Of a DNA stretch of 57,777 bases, positions 35,367-44,473 are shown in pieces. The stretch is taken from assembly GCA_026993805.1 (NCBI GenBank), contig JALWSA010000057.1, forward strand, positions 1-57,777, read 5' to 3'. The notes under the pieces are model-generated. The model did no database searches. It was given only the letters and a program-made list of their open reading frames with translations, and was not told where the DNA came from. The DNA comes from Thermotogaceae bacterium (GTDB lineage Bacteria; Thermotogota; Thermotogae; Thermotogales; Thermotogaceae). The number at the start of each line of letters is the position of its first letter. The stretch's first letter is position 1. The position numbers and the translations under genes are program-made.

Positions 35367-36602
35367 TTATGCGTAGGTGTAGGGGTTGTTCACGGAAAAG
35401 TATGTCATCATCATGTTGAGTGCGAGAAGTCTCTCCGTCATATAGGGGTTGTAGCTGTATGTGTAGTAATTTGAGAACGGGTTGTAGTTCGTGTTTTGGA
35501 AGAGCGCGTAGGTTGGAATGTTCCTCATAGCGTTTGCCATGTTTTGAGCGCTTGCAGCAGTGCTTGCGAACGCTGGCATGACGAGGTTTTGAATCGTTTC
35601 AGGGTTTTCCAAGGCTTGCTCGAACTGCTCCGTAATTTGCAAGCCGTTTTCAGTTGGTACTATGCCTATTCCCTGCATTATTGGGTTATTCCTTATCACG
35701 TTAAGAGAAGCTTCTATTGCTGGAGAATACTGTGCGAGATTTTGAGCTTGTTCGTATAAGTTGTTGAAGCTTTCGACAAAATTCTGAGCTGCTTCCCGGA
35801 TTTCCTGGGTGTTGTAGTTCACTTCAACCGTATACTCGCCTGTTTGTGTTGCCGTCAAGTTGACACCTTGTATGGCCGTTATCTCGTTGGTCGCATTTTC
35901 GTGTCTTACGCCATTAACTTCATAGATCAAGTTTTGAGCATTTTGCGTAATGTTTTGCAGGCCAGCGGCCTCAACGATGTTACCAGTTATGTCTTCTACC
36001 GTGAACGCGTTTTCTTCACCCGTTTCACCGGTTAAAACCAATCTCGCTTGAGAGCCTTGGACTTGAACCTCTGCTGTGATTCCAATTCCTGCTTCATTTA
36101 TCTGCTGGGCTAAGTTTGTCAGAACGTTCATGTTGTTCATTTCCTCAGTTACGTTTACAGTGAAGGTGTAATTGGTATTGTTGAGGTTTATTGAAATAGT
36201 GTTGGTACCCGTTTGGAAGTTGTTTTCGGTTGCGTTGAGCCAGGCTCCTGTATTGACTTGTGATTGTGCGAGTTGAGTGACGTTGATCTCGTAGCTTCCT
36301 ATGGGGGTGTTCTCTTCAACCGTTCCGGTTAATCCCTCACCGGAGATGGCGAGTGTTCTGCTTGAAAATACTGTTCCAAGATTCTCGGCTGCTGTTTGAA
36401 ACTCGTTTAAAGCGTTTTGATATCTCGTTACTTCTTGAGCGTATTCCTGAACATTGAAGCCCGTTGTGTAGATCGATGATATCGGCTGGTAGTAAAAAGA
36501 TGTGACGTTTTGTGATTGCTGAACAGTAGAAATAGGCTGCAGAGAACTAAGGAGCGTTGGGAAGTAGGTGTAATACCAATAGTTGTTCATTATCGGGTCC
36601 AT
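35367..36602 (-). CDS. FliD-like flagellar cap / hook-associated protein, lysine-free
   Basis: 411 residues. Blocks match FliD in order: 'FSSRTLAISG', 'GSYEINVTQLAQSQ', 'GITAEVQVQGSQARLVLTG', 'YEVNGVRHENATNEI', 'GEYTVEVNYNTQEI', and 'FVESFNNLYEQAQ'. The coiled ends typical of FliD are weak, and both termini are rich in Tyr, Asn and Phe. The composition is extraordinary: no lysine and no cysteine, only two aspartates and eight arginines, but many Asn, Gln, Thr and Glu. It is expected to be exported and to sit at a filament tip or form an adhesive. ATG 36602 with GGGGGTGG upstream. It follows the OPT gene by 54 bases. Confidence 0.65.
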   Translation of the reverse strand: MDPIMNNYWYYTYFPTLLSSLQPISTVQQSQNVTSFYYQPISSIYTTGFNVQEYAQEVTRYQNALNEFQTAAENLGTVFSSRTLAISGEGLTGTVEENTPIGSYEINVTQLAQSQVNTGAWLNATENNFQTGTNTISINLNNTNYTFTVNVTEEMNNMNVLTNLAQQINEAGIGITAEVQVQGSQARLVLTGETGEENAFTVEDITGNIVEAAGLQNITQNAQNLIYEVNGVRHENATNEITAIQGVNLTATQTGEYTVEVNYNTQEIREAAQNFVESFNNLYEQAQNLAQYSPAIEASLNVIRNNPIMQGIGIVPTENGLQITEQFEQALENPETIQNLVMPAFASTAASAQNMANAMRNIPTYALFQNTNYNPFSNYYTYSYNPYMTERLLALNMMMTYFSVNNPYTYA

Positions 36603-36656
36603 TACACCACCCCCTTTTCATTAAATATGATCGACTCAGGGGTGAAAAAGTTCAGA

Positions 36657-38126
36657 TCAAAACTTAGTAGGAAGCAGGAGTCCGATTATCACTCCCGTTA
36701 TACCCTCACCGCCCAGGAGACCAGAAGCTATTGCCATACCACTTTCTATATTACCACTTTTTGTTTTGTCTAAAATAATTCTTATCCCGCCCCCCAGAGC
36801 TACGGGCAGAGTTATGTAGAAAGGAAGATACATCCCTATTCCAAACGTGAGAGCAGGTATGTCAAAGAGTTGAAGGATAACTGCTGTCAGAATTCCAAGG
36901 GAGAATTCTTTTGCCACGAGGCCGCCAGAGATGAATTGTGCCACGGCACTTGCCTGGGGTACTGGAAAGAGATTTCCAGCACCAAATGCACCCGAGCCAT
37001 ACTTTGAATGAAGAGTGATAAGGACCCAGGAAGCCACAAAGACCCCCACCAGTGCTCCTAATGCCTCAGAAATGAGCTGAGCTCGTGGATTGGTTTTCAA
37101 AATATAACCTGTTTTCATGTCTTGCAGCGAGTCTCCGGCGATTCCAGTTGCTACAGCGATCACGGCAGCAGAGAACACCATGGATTTTACGTCCATGTCA
37201 ACGATGGCTCTCATTATCATTAGAACAATTATCGCGAAGACTTCCATTGGATCAATGCCGGTCGTTCCATCAACGGCCCCGGCCATATGGACTATGAAAA
37301 GTCCCAGAAGTGCGAGAAGGCCGCTTTCTACCACTCCCAAACCCGTGAGAGTCGAGAATATGAAGATCACTCCTATCACTATGAGATCTGTCTTGCTTAT
37401 AGCAGCGAACTTTTTTGCTTTGAAGAGTCCCTTCAGAAGCATTCCAATCCCGCCGCCTATGATCATCCCCAGACCGAACCTTTTCACAACATCACCGCAT
37501 GGTCCCAGAGCAATGGCTGTTATTCCACCGCCAAGCCAACTCATGGTATAAAGTCCGCCTATAATGAAACCTATTCCAACTGCCATTGGAAACATTCCAA
37601 AGCCCTTGTAAATCACCGGTATGATTCCAAGTCCATCTCTTAGATATGTGAAAAGAGCCGAAAGTCCCATAGAGGAAAATAGTGTGATAGCTTTTTTACC
37701 TCCTTCGTCACCTGCTTTCAAAGTTTCTGCGGCTGCTATTCCCATTGGGAATGGAAGATTCTGGTTTACGACGTATTCTCTCCTCGTGCTCATTGTCATC
37801 CCGACACCGAGTGCACTTCCTATGGCAGCTGCCAAAATCACACTCTTGTAGCCCATTGAGCCCTTTCCGAGCACCCATAGTGCGGGGATGGTAAAGGCGA
37901 GACCTCCAGCTACTAACCCCCCAGCTGATATGCCTGTATGAGCGACGTTTATCTCATGAAGAGATGCTTTGAAGAATTTCAGTATAAACATGGAAAAAAG
38001 AGCCGCAAAAACTGTTGGCCAAGGAAGAGCCCCCATTTTCAGTGCGATGTAAATAGAGCTCATGCTCACGAGGAATGAACCAACAGCGGAGACGATGAGA
38101 GCCTTTGTACTAAGATGTTTTTCCAC
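36657..38126 (-). CDS. OPT-family oligopeptide/metal-chelate transporter
   Basis: 489 residues with about fourteen hydrophobic segments. Family traits include the opening 'SIYIALKMGALPWPTVFAAL', 'TGISAGGLVAGGLAF' and 'TMSTRREYVVNQNLPFPMG', the last containing the N-x-x-F-P-x-G element common in OPT/YSL proteins. Members import small peptides or metal chelates by proton coupling; the substrate here is unknown. GTG start with AAGGGGGGCG upstream, 14 bases after the phosphate butyryltransferase gene, so it belongs to that run. Confidence 0.88.
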   Translation of the reverse strand: MEKHLSTKALIVSAVGSFLVSMSSIYIALKMGALPWPTVFAALFSMFILKFFKASLHEINVAHTGISAGGLVAGGLAFTIPALWVLGKGSMGYKSVILAAAIGSALGVGMTMSTRREYVVNQNLPFPMGIAAAETLKAGDEGGKKAITLFSSMGLSALFTYLRDGLGIIPVIYKGFGMFPMAVGIGFIIGGLYTMSWLGGGITAIALGPCGDVVKRFGLGMIIGGGIGMLLKGLFKAKKFAAISKTDLIVIGVIFIFSTLTGLGVVESGLLALLGLFIVHMAGAVDGTTGIDPMEVFAIIVLMIMRAIVDMDVKSMVFSAAVIAVATGIAGDSLQDMKTGYILKTNPRAQLISEALGALVGVFVASWVLITLHSKYGSGAFGAGNLFPVPQASAVAQFISGGLVAKEFSLGILTAVILQLFDIPALTFGIGMYLPFYITLPVALGGGIRIILDKTKSGNIESGMAIASGLLGGEGITGVIIGLLLPTKF

Positions 38127-38140
38127 AATCCGCCCCCCTT

Positions 38141-39028
38141 TTAATGAGCTGCTATGGCCAATGCTATGGACATGAGTTTAGATCTCGCAGTGTCCGCCCT
38201 CGAGACTATAACTATCGGAGCTTTAGCGCCTACTACCACGCCTGCTATGGTTCCTCCACCCACGTATACGAAGGATTTTCCAAGGAAATTGCCGGAATGT
38301 ATGTCTGGTACAACCAGTATATCTGCCTTTCCGGCTACTTCTCCTTTTACTCCCTTTATCTTCGCAGCAAGCTCACTCATAGCATTGTCAACACCGAATG
38401 GCCCGTCCACGATGGCTCCCTTTATCTGCCCTCTATCTGCCATCTTTGCTATTATCGCTGCTTCCATTGTTTCTGGCATGTCCGGGTTTACGACCTCAAC
38501 AGCGGCTATCAAAGCCACCCTTGGCTTTTCGTAGCCAAGCTTGTGGGCCAGTTCGACTGCGTTCTGGATTATCTGAACTTTTTGTTCCAGGGTTGGTTTA
38601 ATGACCATACCCCCGTCTGTGATGAAGAAAACCCTGTCTACGTGTGGGGAGTGGGCCAGTATAACATGTGAAAGGAGCCTGCCTGTTCTCAATCCCCATT
38701 CCTTGTTCAGAGCGGCTTTTAGAAGAATAGAAGTCTTTATGAGACCCTTCATCAAAACTTGTGCTTTACCAGAGGAGACTTGTTTGACGGCAACTTCAGC
38801 AGTTTCTTCATCCGTATCTGTGGGAATGAATTCGTAATCAACGCCAACTTCTTTCATGTTTTGTTCTGTCTTTTCCTTTTTGCCAGCGACGATCACATGA
38901 CTCACGATGCCGGCTTCCTCCGCCTCTTTTAGGGCTTTCAATGCCTCGATGTCTTCTCCACCTGCCAGTGCTACAGCAGCTTTTCTGCCTTGAGCGAGCT
39001 TGAGCAGCTCTTCCAAGTTCTTAAGCAC
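38141..39028 (-). CDS. ptb: Phosphate butyryltransferase-like phosphotransacylase
   Basis: 295 residues, the length of Ptb rather than of Pta. Recognisable parts: 'GKAQVLMKGLIKTSILLKA', 'RLLSHVILAHSPH', 'FITDGGMVIKPTLEQKVQI', 'GAIVDGPFGVDNAMS' and the closing 'VVGAKAPIVIVSRADTARSKL'. The enzyme exchanges CoA for phosphate on butyryl- or other short acyl-CoAs, giving an acyl phosphate for ATP formation. No butyrate kinase is adjacent, so a branched or acetyl substrate and a distant kinase are possible. GTG start after AAAGGGGGG. Confidence 0.88.
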   Translation of the reverse strand: MLKNLEELLKLAQGRKAAVALAGGEDIEALKALKEAEEAGIVSHVIVAGKKEKTEQNMKEVGVDYEFIPTDTDEETAEVAVKQVSSGKAQVLMKGLIKTSILLKAALNKEWGLRTGRLLSHVILAHSPHVDRVFFITDGGMVIKPTLEQKVQIIQNAVELAHKLGYEKPRVALIAAVEVVNPDMPETMEAAIIAKMADRGQIKGAIVDGPFGVDNAMSELAAKIKGVKGEVAGKADILVVPDIHSGNFLGKSFVYVGGGTIAGVVVGAKAPIVIVSRADTARSKLMSIALAIAAH

Positions 39029-39040
39029 AGAATCCCCCCT

Positions 39041-39505
39041 TTATGCTACTGCTATAAAGCTTTCTTTCAGGGCTTCTTGTAAAGCGTGTATATTCACTAT
39101 GATTCCAGCCGCTATGAGCTTACCATTTTTGTCGTAAAAGTAGAAAATCTTGTGAAGGGAATCCTTTTTTCTCAGAAGCTTTCTGACGATCTCATCTTCC
39201 TTGGAACTCAGCAAGGCACAATTCTCACAGGGAGGAATGTATTGAAACTCGGTAGGCCCTTCCTCTAATTTTTTCTCCGTTGGCATAGTATTGCTCAGCG
39301 TGTTTATAGGACTCCTTAGCAGATATCCTCTTTCCAAAGATGTGAAGACCGCATTGTATGTTCCATACACCTTGAAGTCTATTCTTCCATTCCTGACAGT
39401 CTCAGAGAAGCTCTTTTCGAGCTGCTGTCCTATGTATTTGATGATTTTGTTTTCTCTTTTTTCCAATTTGATCGGACCAAATGAGAGCGTGGTTACGATT
39501 CTCAT
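39041..39505 (-). CDS. Unknown protein downstream of the HD-GYP gene
   Basis: 154 residues; no family recognised. No signal peptide or membrane segment. Two cysteines stand as 'PPCENCALL' near residue 93, possibly a metal site needing a partner. The C-terminal part 'HKIFYFYDKNGKLIAAGIIV' has the strand-turn-strand look of a PAS- or cystatin-like sheet. The ATG overlaps the HD-GYP stop by four bases, so the two are made together, and phosphate butyryltransferase follows after 12 bases. A role in signalling with the HD-GYP protein is the most economical guess. Confidence 0.6.
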   Translation of the reverse strand: MRIVTTLSFGPIKLEKRENKIIKYIGQQLEKSFSETVRNGRIDFKVYGTYNAVFTSLERGYLLRSPINTLSNTMPTEKKLEEGPTEFQYIPPCENCALLSSKEDEIVRKLLRKKDSLHKIFYFYDKNGKLIAAGIIVNIHALQEALKESFIAVA

Positions 39506-41328
39506 GATCCATAAAGCCTCCCGAAGTATCTGTAAGCTGCATCCGCAACATCGGGATCCCAGATTTTTCCTTCATTTTCTTTAATGAATTTTAATGCCTC
39601 TGATGGTGACATGTTGATTCCAAATTTCTTTGGTCTCTTGAGATTGTCGAATGCATTCACCACAGATATGATTCTCGAGCAGAGTGGAATTTCCTCTCCT
39701 TTAAGTCCATGAGGAAATCCCTTTCCATCCCATCTCTCGTGATGATAGAGAACGCACTCGGCTAAATCATGCATGCCTTTTATCCTTGAAAGAATTTCAA
39801 AACCAACGGTTGTGTGGGTCTTTATCAGCTCAAATTCCTTGTGGCTGATATTTGGAGAGGAATATATCCCCATTGGTAGTGCGATCTTTCCTATATCGTG
39901 AAGAAGTCCCGCGAGTCTTATGAGAGACGTCTCGGATCTTGAGTGGCCCAAATACTTTGAGAGCATCATGGCGTTGTCCGACACGAAAGACGAATGGCCT
40001 CTCTCAAGGTATGGCTTGCCAATTTCGGCGTCTAACGATATTTGGGTGAGAATGTTTAAAAAGCTACTTTTCAAGTTAGAGGTTTCGAGTTCGTGACCAT
40101 AGAATATGCTCAAAAGGGATGCGAAGAACTCAGCCATTTTTGTCTCCATTTTTTCGAATTTCTGGCTTTTTAGAGAATCGAGCCAAAACTCTCCCACTAT
40201 TTCTCCTTTGTATTTTATCGGGCAGAAAAGGCTTACGCTTAGGTCATCAGCACCTGCGAGCTCGAATCTTTTAGAAACTTCCAGAGGAAGATTCATAGAA
40301 TTTTGGCTCACCCTCCAATTGATCATCGTGGGTTTAGTGGAAGGATATGGGGGAAGCTTTATGCCTTTTAGAAATTCATCTTTGTATCCAATGGAGGCTA
40401 TTAAATACGCGGAGCCTTTTTCACGTATATACACACTTCCAGCATCAGCTGTGGGAATGGTGTTCACGGCCATTTCCAAGATCGTCTTAGCGGCTTCTCT
40501 AAAACCCGTTTTTCTTTCCAATTGCAAAATCATCCCTGTACCTTGGACCATTACCTCCAGGTCCTTTTTCAAAGAGGTAACTTTAGATGTGAGATCGTTT
40601 ATTTTCTCCGCTAATTTCGAAATCGCGCTGTTGAATCTGACCCGCGCCTTTTCGAAATCTTTTAAATAACTCGGATCACTGACTAAGTACGCCTCACCTT
40701 CGACTTCGAGATTTTCCAGCGCCTGTATAAATCTCTTGATGGGTTTTAAAAAGCTCTCGTTCATTTTCAGCATCAGATACCGTGTGGTTATGAGAGCGAG
40801 CATTATCAAAGCTGATATATGAATTCCCATAAAAACGGCGGGAATTTTTTCGAGTTCCGGAACGTATTCCGGCAGAATGTATAGATCTTTTCCTAAAATA
40901 TCTATTTTTAAAAACGACCTATCTGGTTTGGGGGAAGATCTTATTTCAAAAGAATTCAAATGATCCCTGATGTAGGAGAGGATGCCGTTGAAGTCATAAT
41001 AAACTTTTTTTGCGAGTTTTTTATCAACTTGCACTACCTCGAAGACCAATCCATTTTCCCACGTATATTTTTTAGCCGTAAGCAGGTCCTTTTCCAGTTT
41101 TGAGAGGGAGTTCATAGGAATCCATTCGTACATTACGGCAAATCGTTTTTTGGCTTCTTTGATGATTTCATTCATTAAGTTTCTGATATCTTCTAACTGT
41201 CTCTCCACCAATGCTTTAACATGCTTGTTGAGAACCACACCGCTGTACAAGAAAATGACCATGTCTATTAAAACGAGTAAGATGAAGACAGTGGTAATTA
41301 CCTTCCAGATGAAGGTTCGGAGGCTCAT
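39502..41328 (-). CDS. Membrane-bound GAF/HD-GYP protein (probable c-di-GMP phosphodiesterase)
   Basis: 608 residues. One membrane helix at the N-terminus ('VITTVFILLVLIDMVIFLYS'), an extracytoplasmic sensor of about 140 residues, a second membrane helix ('VFMGIHISALIMLALITT'), a HAMP-like/coiled linker, a GAF domain ('ADAGSVYIREKGSAYLI' to 'GEFWLDSLKS') and a C-terminal HD-GYP domain with 'LLHDIGKIALP' and 'HHERWDGKGFPHGLKGEEI' (GFP in place of GYP). Such proteins hydrolyse cyclic di-GMP. ATG 41328 is used, after AGGTGA and five bases past rsfS; a longer frame would add a non-membrane extension overlapping rsfS. Confidence 0.88.
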   Translation of the reverse strand: MSLRTFIWKVITTVFILLVLIDMVIFLYSGVVLNKHVKALVERQLEDIRNLMNEIIKEAKKRFAVMYEWIPMNSLSKLEKDLLTAKKYTWENGLVFEVVQVDKKLAKKVYYDFNGILSYIRDHLNSFEIRSSPKPDRSFLKIDILGKDLYILPEYVPELEKIPAVFMGIHISALIMLALITTRYLMLKMNESFLKPIKRFIQALENLEVEGEAYLVSDPSYLKDFEKARVRFNSAISKLAEKINDLTSKVTSLKKDLEVMVQGTGMILQLERKTGFREAAKTILEMAVNTIPTADAGSVYIREKGSAYLIASIGYKDEFLKGIKLPPYPSTKPTMINWRVSQNSMNLPLEVSKRFELAGADDLSVSLFCPIKYKGEIVGEFWLDSLKSQKFEKMETKMAEFFASLLSIFYGHELETSNLKSSFLNILTQISLDAEIGKPYLERGHSSFVSDNAMMLSKYLGHSRSETSLIRLAGLLHDIGKIALPMGIYSSPNISHKEFELIKTHTTVGFEILSRIKGMHDLAECVLYHHERWDGKGFPHGLKGEEIPLCSRIISVVNAFDNLKRPKKFGINMSPSEALKFIKENEGKIWDPDVADAAYRYFGRLYGS

Positions 41329-41333
41329 GAGCT

Positions 41334-41675
41334 TCACCTGCTCAGTATTTCGAGCCTTTTCGCATCTATCCAAAGTCCTTCGAGATCGTAGAAATTTCTG
41401 CCTCTTTCTGTAAAGATGTGTATCACGATGTCGCCGGCATCGATTAACATCCAATCGTATCCTTCACCTTTGTCGTAGTAGATCAAAGGCAGTTTCGAGG
41501 ATTTTATGAAGGAAACGATTCTATCCCTTAGGCTCTTCATGTGTATGCTTGAGTTGGCTGTCATTATTACGAAATAACTTGTAGGAATAGGAGTTTGACT
41601 CATATCCAAGGCAACAGGATCTACGGCTTCCATCTCCTCCAAAATCTCAAAAAGGTCTTTTAATATTCTTTCCAC
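41334..41675 (-). CDS. rsfS: Ribosome silencing factor RsfS
   Basis: 113 residues, the complete RsfS/Iojap domain. Typical segments: 'DPVALDMSQTPIPTSYFVI', 'GYDWMLIDAGDIVIHIF' and 'RNFYDLEGLWIDAKRL'. It binds ribosomal protein uL14 and keeps the subunits apart under starvation. GTG start at 41675 after GGGAGGTGAGAGGTA. It sits between a predicted outer-membrane barrel gene (45 bases upstream) and the HD-GYP gene (5 bases downstream); the usual nadD neighbour is not present. Confidence 0.93.
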   Translation of the reverse strand: MERILKDLFEILEEMEAVDPVALDMSQTPIPTSYFVIMTANSSIHMKSLRDRIVSFIKSSKLPLIYYDKGEGYDWMLIDAGDIVIHIFTERGRNFYDLEGLWIDAKRLEILSR

Positions 41676-41720
41676 TACCTCTCACCTCCCGGTACTTATT
41701 ATCTCACAAACTGCAGGATG

Positions 41721-43079
41721 CTATTTCCATAGTTTCAGGTTGGCTGAAATTCCTAATATTATTGAAATGTTGAAGAGATTTTCATCTCCGGGAACAAGGA
41801 TGTATCCTTCTCCGTCACTACCTTGGATAGGTTCGAGTTTGTTTGAAATCCAGTGGAGGTTTAATTTTCCAAAAAGTGTCATAAAGCCAAGCGTCTTCTC
41901 CACGTTCAAAAAAATCCGGAAGTTCTTCTCTATGGGATTTTCATCGAGTAGGTGTGTTCCGGGCGGAAAATTTTTGAGTTCGTGCCAGGGGTTGTTGTAG
42001 GATTTACTGCCGGATAACACGTATTCAGCTCCTATCTCGGTTTTCATTTCTGAAAATTCTCCCTGCCAGCCTACCATGAAAGCCAATGTATTTTCTCCAT
42101 ATTTGAAACCGATGTAGTTTTCCTCGGGAAAAACAACACGTGTAGCGTTTCCAAGAGGAGCTATCGTTTGGGGAAAGTAAACGTATCCGTAAGGGTTATC
42201 GTGCGAGAAAGGTTCAAAAGTGTATTTCGTTGCTCCTGCATGGTAAGCGTAGATTTTTCCAAAAGAGGTTTTCAGGTAGCCACCAAGGGACCAAGCTATT
42301 TTGTCAGGGTTTTGAAAACTTTCAGGATATAGAAATCTGTTCATGTTCATATCATCTATGAGTATCTGGGCATAGGCATAAGTTTCATGGAAAAAGTAAT
42401 CAAAGAAAAAGCCCATCATCGAGTTGTCGTTAGTGCCCTGTTTGAAAGGCCTGCCAGAGTAATTTGCGTATTGGATAAAGAAATTAGGGACTGGACTTGC
42501 AAAGTATTCAAGATCGAAGAATCTTCCTGTGTAAACAGCGACTTCTTGAAATCCTATCCTGAGAGCGCCGATTTTTATCCCATAACACTTGTAATTGGCA
42601 CCTCTGTCAGGAAAATCGTACAATATTGGTTTTTCAACCCTGATCTGTTTTGTGAGGCCTATCCACAAGCTTTTATAAAAAAAGTGTGAATTTTCGTACT
42701 CGATAGTGGCTGAAAGCGGTGTTTTGGGTTCGGAGGATATGAAAAGGGAATACGGACTCTCAATGGCATCTTTTAAATATGATTTTCCAAGAATAATTTT
42801 GAGCTCTTTGAGTTTGAGTCCAACGTATCCTGTTGTGGGTTGAAAATAATATCCAAAGTAGTAGCTTCCAAGATAATTCCAGTATAAATTGTCATTTGAG
42901 AGGTACATCCCTGCTCCCATCGTGAGGTTTTCAAAATCCACCAACACGGAAATATCAAGTTTGTTTTGGAAGTTTGTTAAATCAACATCGATCATGGTGT
43001 TAATATCGATGGAAAGAGTAGAGATATATGAGAAAACAAACAATAAGGTAAAGGCAATTCGTGAAAAAACGTGCCTCAA
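41721..43079 (-). CDS. Predicted outer-membrane beta-barrel protein
   Basis: 452 residues. Signal peptide at 1-22 ('FSRIAFTLLFVFSYISTLS'), then no further hydrophobic helix but many alternating strands rich in Tyr, Phe, Gly and Asn ('NLYWNYLGSYYFGYYFQ'), ending with strand 'ISIILGISANLKLWK'. That is the profile of a 16-20-stranded outer-membrane barrel, possibly Wzi-like, but I cannot name the family. A thermophile with an outer toga would place it there. TTG 43079 is preferred since GGAGGTGAAAACC precedes it. It diverges from tldE with about 75 bases between starts and leads the run to the FliD-like gene. Confidence 0.65.
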   Translation of the reverse strand: MRHVFSRIAFTLLFVFSYISTLSIDINTMIDVDLTNFQNKLDISVLVDFENLTMGAGMYLSNDNLYWNYLGSYYFGYYFQPTTGYVGLKLKELKIILGKSYLKDAIESPYSLFISSEPKTPLSATIEYENSHFFYKSLWIGLTKQIRVEKPILYDFPDRGANYKCYGIKIGALRIGFQEVAVYTGRFFDLEYFASPVPNFFIQYANYSGRPFKQGTNDNSMMGFFFDYFFHETYAYAQILIDDMNMNRFLYPESFQNPDKIAWSLGGYLKTSFGKIYAYHAGATKYTFEPFSHDNPYGYVYFPQTIAPLGNATRVVFPEENYIGFKYGENTLAFMVGWQGEFSEMKTEIGAEYVLSGSKSYNNPWHELKNFPPGTHLLDENPIEKNFRIFLNVEKTLGFMTLFGKLNLHWISNKLEPIQGSDGEGYILVPGDENLFNISIILGISANLKLWK

Positions 43080-43110
43080 GGTTTTCACCTCCGCCGCAAG
43101 TTCGCTATTA

Positions 43111-43119
43111 TGATAGGAT
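43111..43119 (+). promoter_or_regulatory. Extended -10 candidate before tldE
   Basis: TGATAGGAT, 35 bases before the chosen tldE start in the divergent gap with the barrel gene. It deviates by one base from the pattern shared with other genes here. Confidence 0.3.
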
Positions 43120-43153
43120 ATCATTAAGGGATTTGCGAAGGGAGGGAGTGGAG

Positions 43154-44473
43154 TTGGTTGAGTTTGCTATAGAGAAGATTAAAGAGAAAAAAGCAGAAGG
43201 CCTTGTTTTCAGGATGCTTGATATTAGCAGGTCTGTATCTTCTACCATGGAAGGTCCTGAGAGGATTATAGAGAGAAGAAGAGAAGGTCTTGGAATGATG
43301 GTTATTAAGGATGGAAAAAGGGTTTTTGTGAATGTCTCGGATTTGAGCGAGGAAAGTGTTGATCGGGCCATAGAGCAAGCCATTCAGATGTGTGAGTATG
43401 TTCAGGCAGATGATGGAAATGTAGTATCGGATGATGTTGAGACGAAAGAGCAGGAAGGTTTCTATGTTGAGAGTGTAGAAAAGGTGGATTTGGCAAAGCT
43501 GAAGGATCTTTCCTTATCAATGGTGGAAAAGGCCAAAGGATATGATCCGAGGATAAAGTTCATCCGAGGTGCCAGCGTAGGGATTAATGTCGTGGAGCAG
43601 GAGGTTGCCACGACTCGCGGAGTTCATAAGAGGTTTAAAGCGACAGCAGTTCAAGCTTCCGCGATGTGCAGCGCTATAGATAAAAGCGGCGGTAGCATGG
43701 GATTTTGGTGGGCGGTGGGAAGGTCGTTCGATGATCTGGATCCGTTATCCGTTGCTGAGAAAGCTGCCAAAAGAGCCGTTGATGGTCTGGGAGCTGAGGT
43801 CGAGAAGACGGGCGTTTACGATGTTATCTTCGATCCCAGCGCGATAGCACTTCTTTTCATGAATGCATTTCTCCCGTTTTCTGGTGAAGAAGTCTATAAG
43901 AAATCTTCTTTCCTGAAGCCAGACGATATAGGGAAGAAGCTCTTTGGAGATAAAGTCTCTCTCGTTAACGATCCCACGGATCCAAAACTCGTCGGTTCGA
44001 TGCCCTTTGACTCCGAGGGCACAAACACTCGGAAATTCTATATAGTCGAAAACGGCGTTTTGAAGTCTTTCTTCCACAATCTCTACAGCGCTACGAAACT
44101 CGGGATGAAGCCCACCGGAAATGCCGTTGCAAGATCTTTCAGAAGAGAACCTTCTATCATGCCTTTGAACCTCAGATTTGAAGCGAACGCAAAGAGAGAT
44201 GAGGTTCTTTCTGCCGTCGAAAGGGGCATATATGTGACGAACATGATGGGTGTTCACACGCTCGATCCAGTTTCAGGTAGATTTTCGGTGCAGATTTCCG
44301 GATTCTTAGTTGAAAATGGTGAATTCAAAAAACCAATCAGAGGCATGGCGCTTTCGGGATATCTCAAAGACCTTTTGAGCGGGGTTGATATGGTAGCCGA
44401 CGATTATGTCCACTTTGGTCCAGTCTCAGGAAGTACCGTCCTCGTCAAGGGGATGAGCGTGGGTGGAAGATGA
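43154..44473 (+). CDS. pmbA: TldE/PmbA-type subunit of the TldD-TldE protease
   Basis: 439 residues. Family hallmarks are 'NVSDLSEESVDRAIEQA', 'GVYDVIFDPSAIALLF', 'TRKFYIVENGVLKSFFHNL' and the carboxy-terminal 'HFGPVSGSTVLVKGMSVGG'. The zinc motif H-E-x-x-x-H of catalytic TldD is absent, so this is the TldE/PmbA partner that shapes the proteolytic chamber for unfolded peptides. No tldD is in the window. TTG 43154 has GGAGGGAG five bases upstream; a reading frame open back to 43061 overlaps the divergent gene and is less likely. The next gene starts within its last 11 bases. Confidence 0.88.
   Translation: MVEFAIEKIKEKKAEGLVFRMLDISRSVSSTMEGPERIIERRREGLGMMVIKDGKRVFVNVSDLSEESVDRAIEQAIQMCEYVQADDGNVVSDDVETKEQEGFYVESVEKVDLAKLKDLSLSMVEKAKGYDPRIKFIRGASVGINVVEQEVATTRGVHKRFKATAVQASAMCSAIDKSGGSMGFWWAVGRSFDDLDPLSVAEKAAKRAVDGLGAEVEKTGVYDVIFDPSAIALLFMNAFLPFSGEEVYKKSSFLKPDDIGKKLFGDKVSLVNDPTDPKLVGSMPFDSEGTNTRKFYIVENGVLKSFFHNLYSATKLGMKPTGNAVARSFRREPSIMPLNLRFEANAKRDEVLSAVERGIYVTNMMGVHTLDPVSGRFSVQISGFLVENGEFKKPIRGMALSGYLKDLLSGVDMVADDYVHFGPVSGSTVLVKGMSVGGR

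Noticed and set aside
43154-44473. Catalytic TldD
   Set aside because: No H-E-x-x-x-H zinc motif in the translation; residues match the TldE/PmbA subunit.
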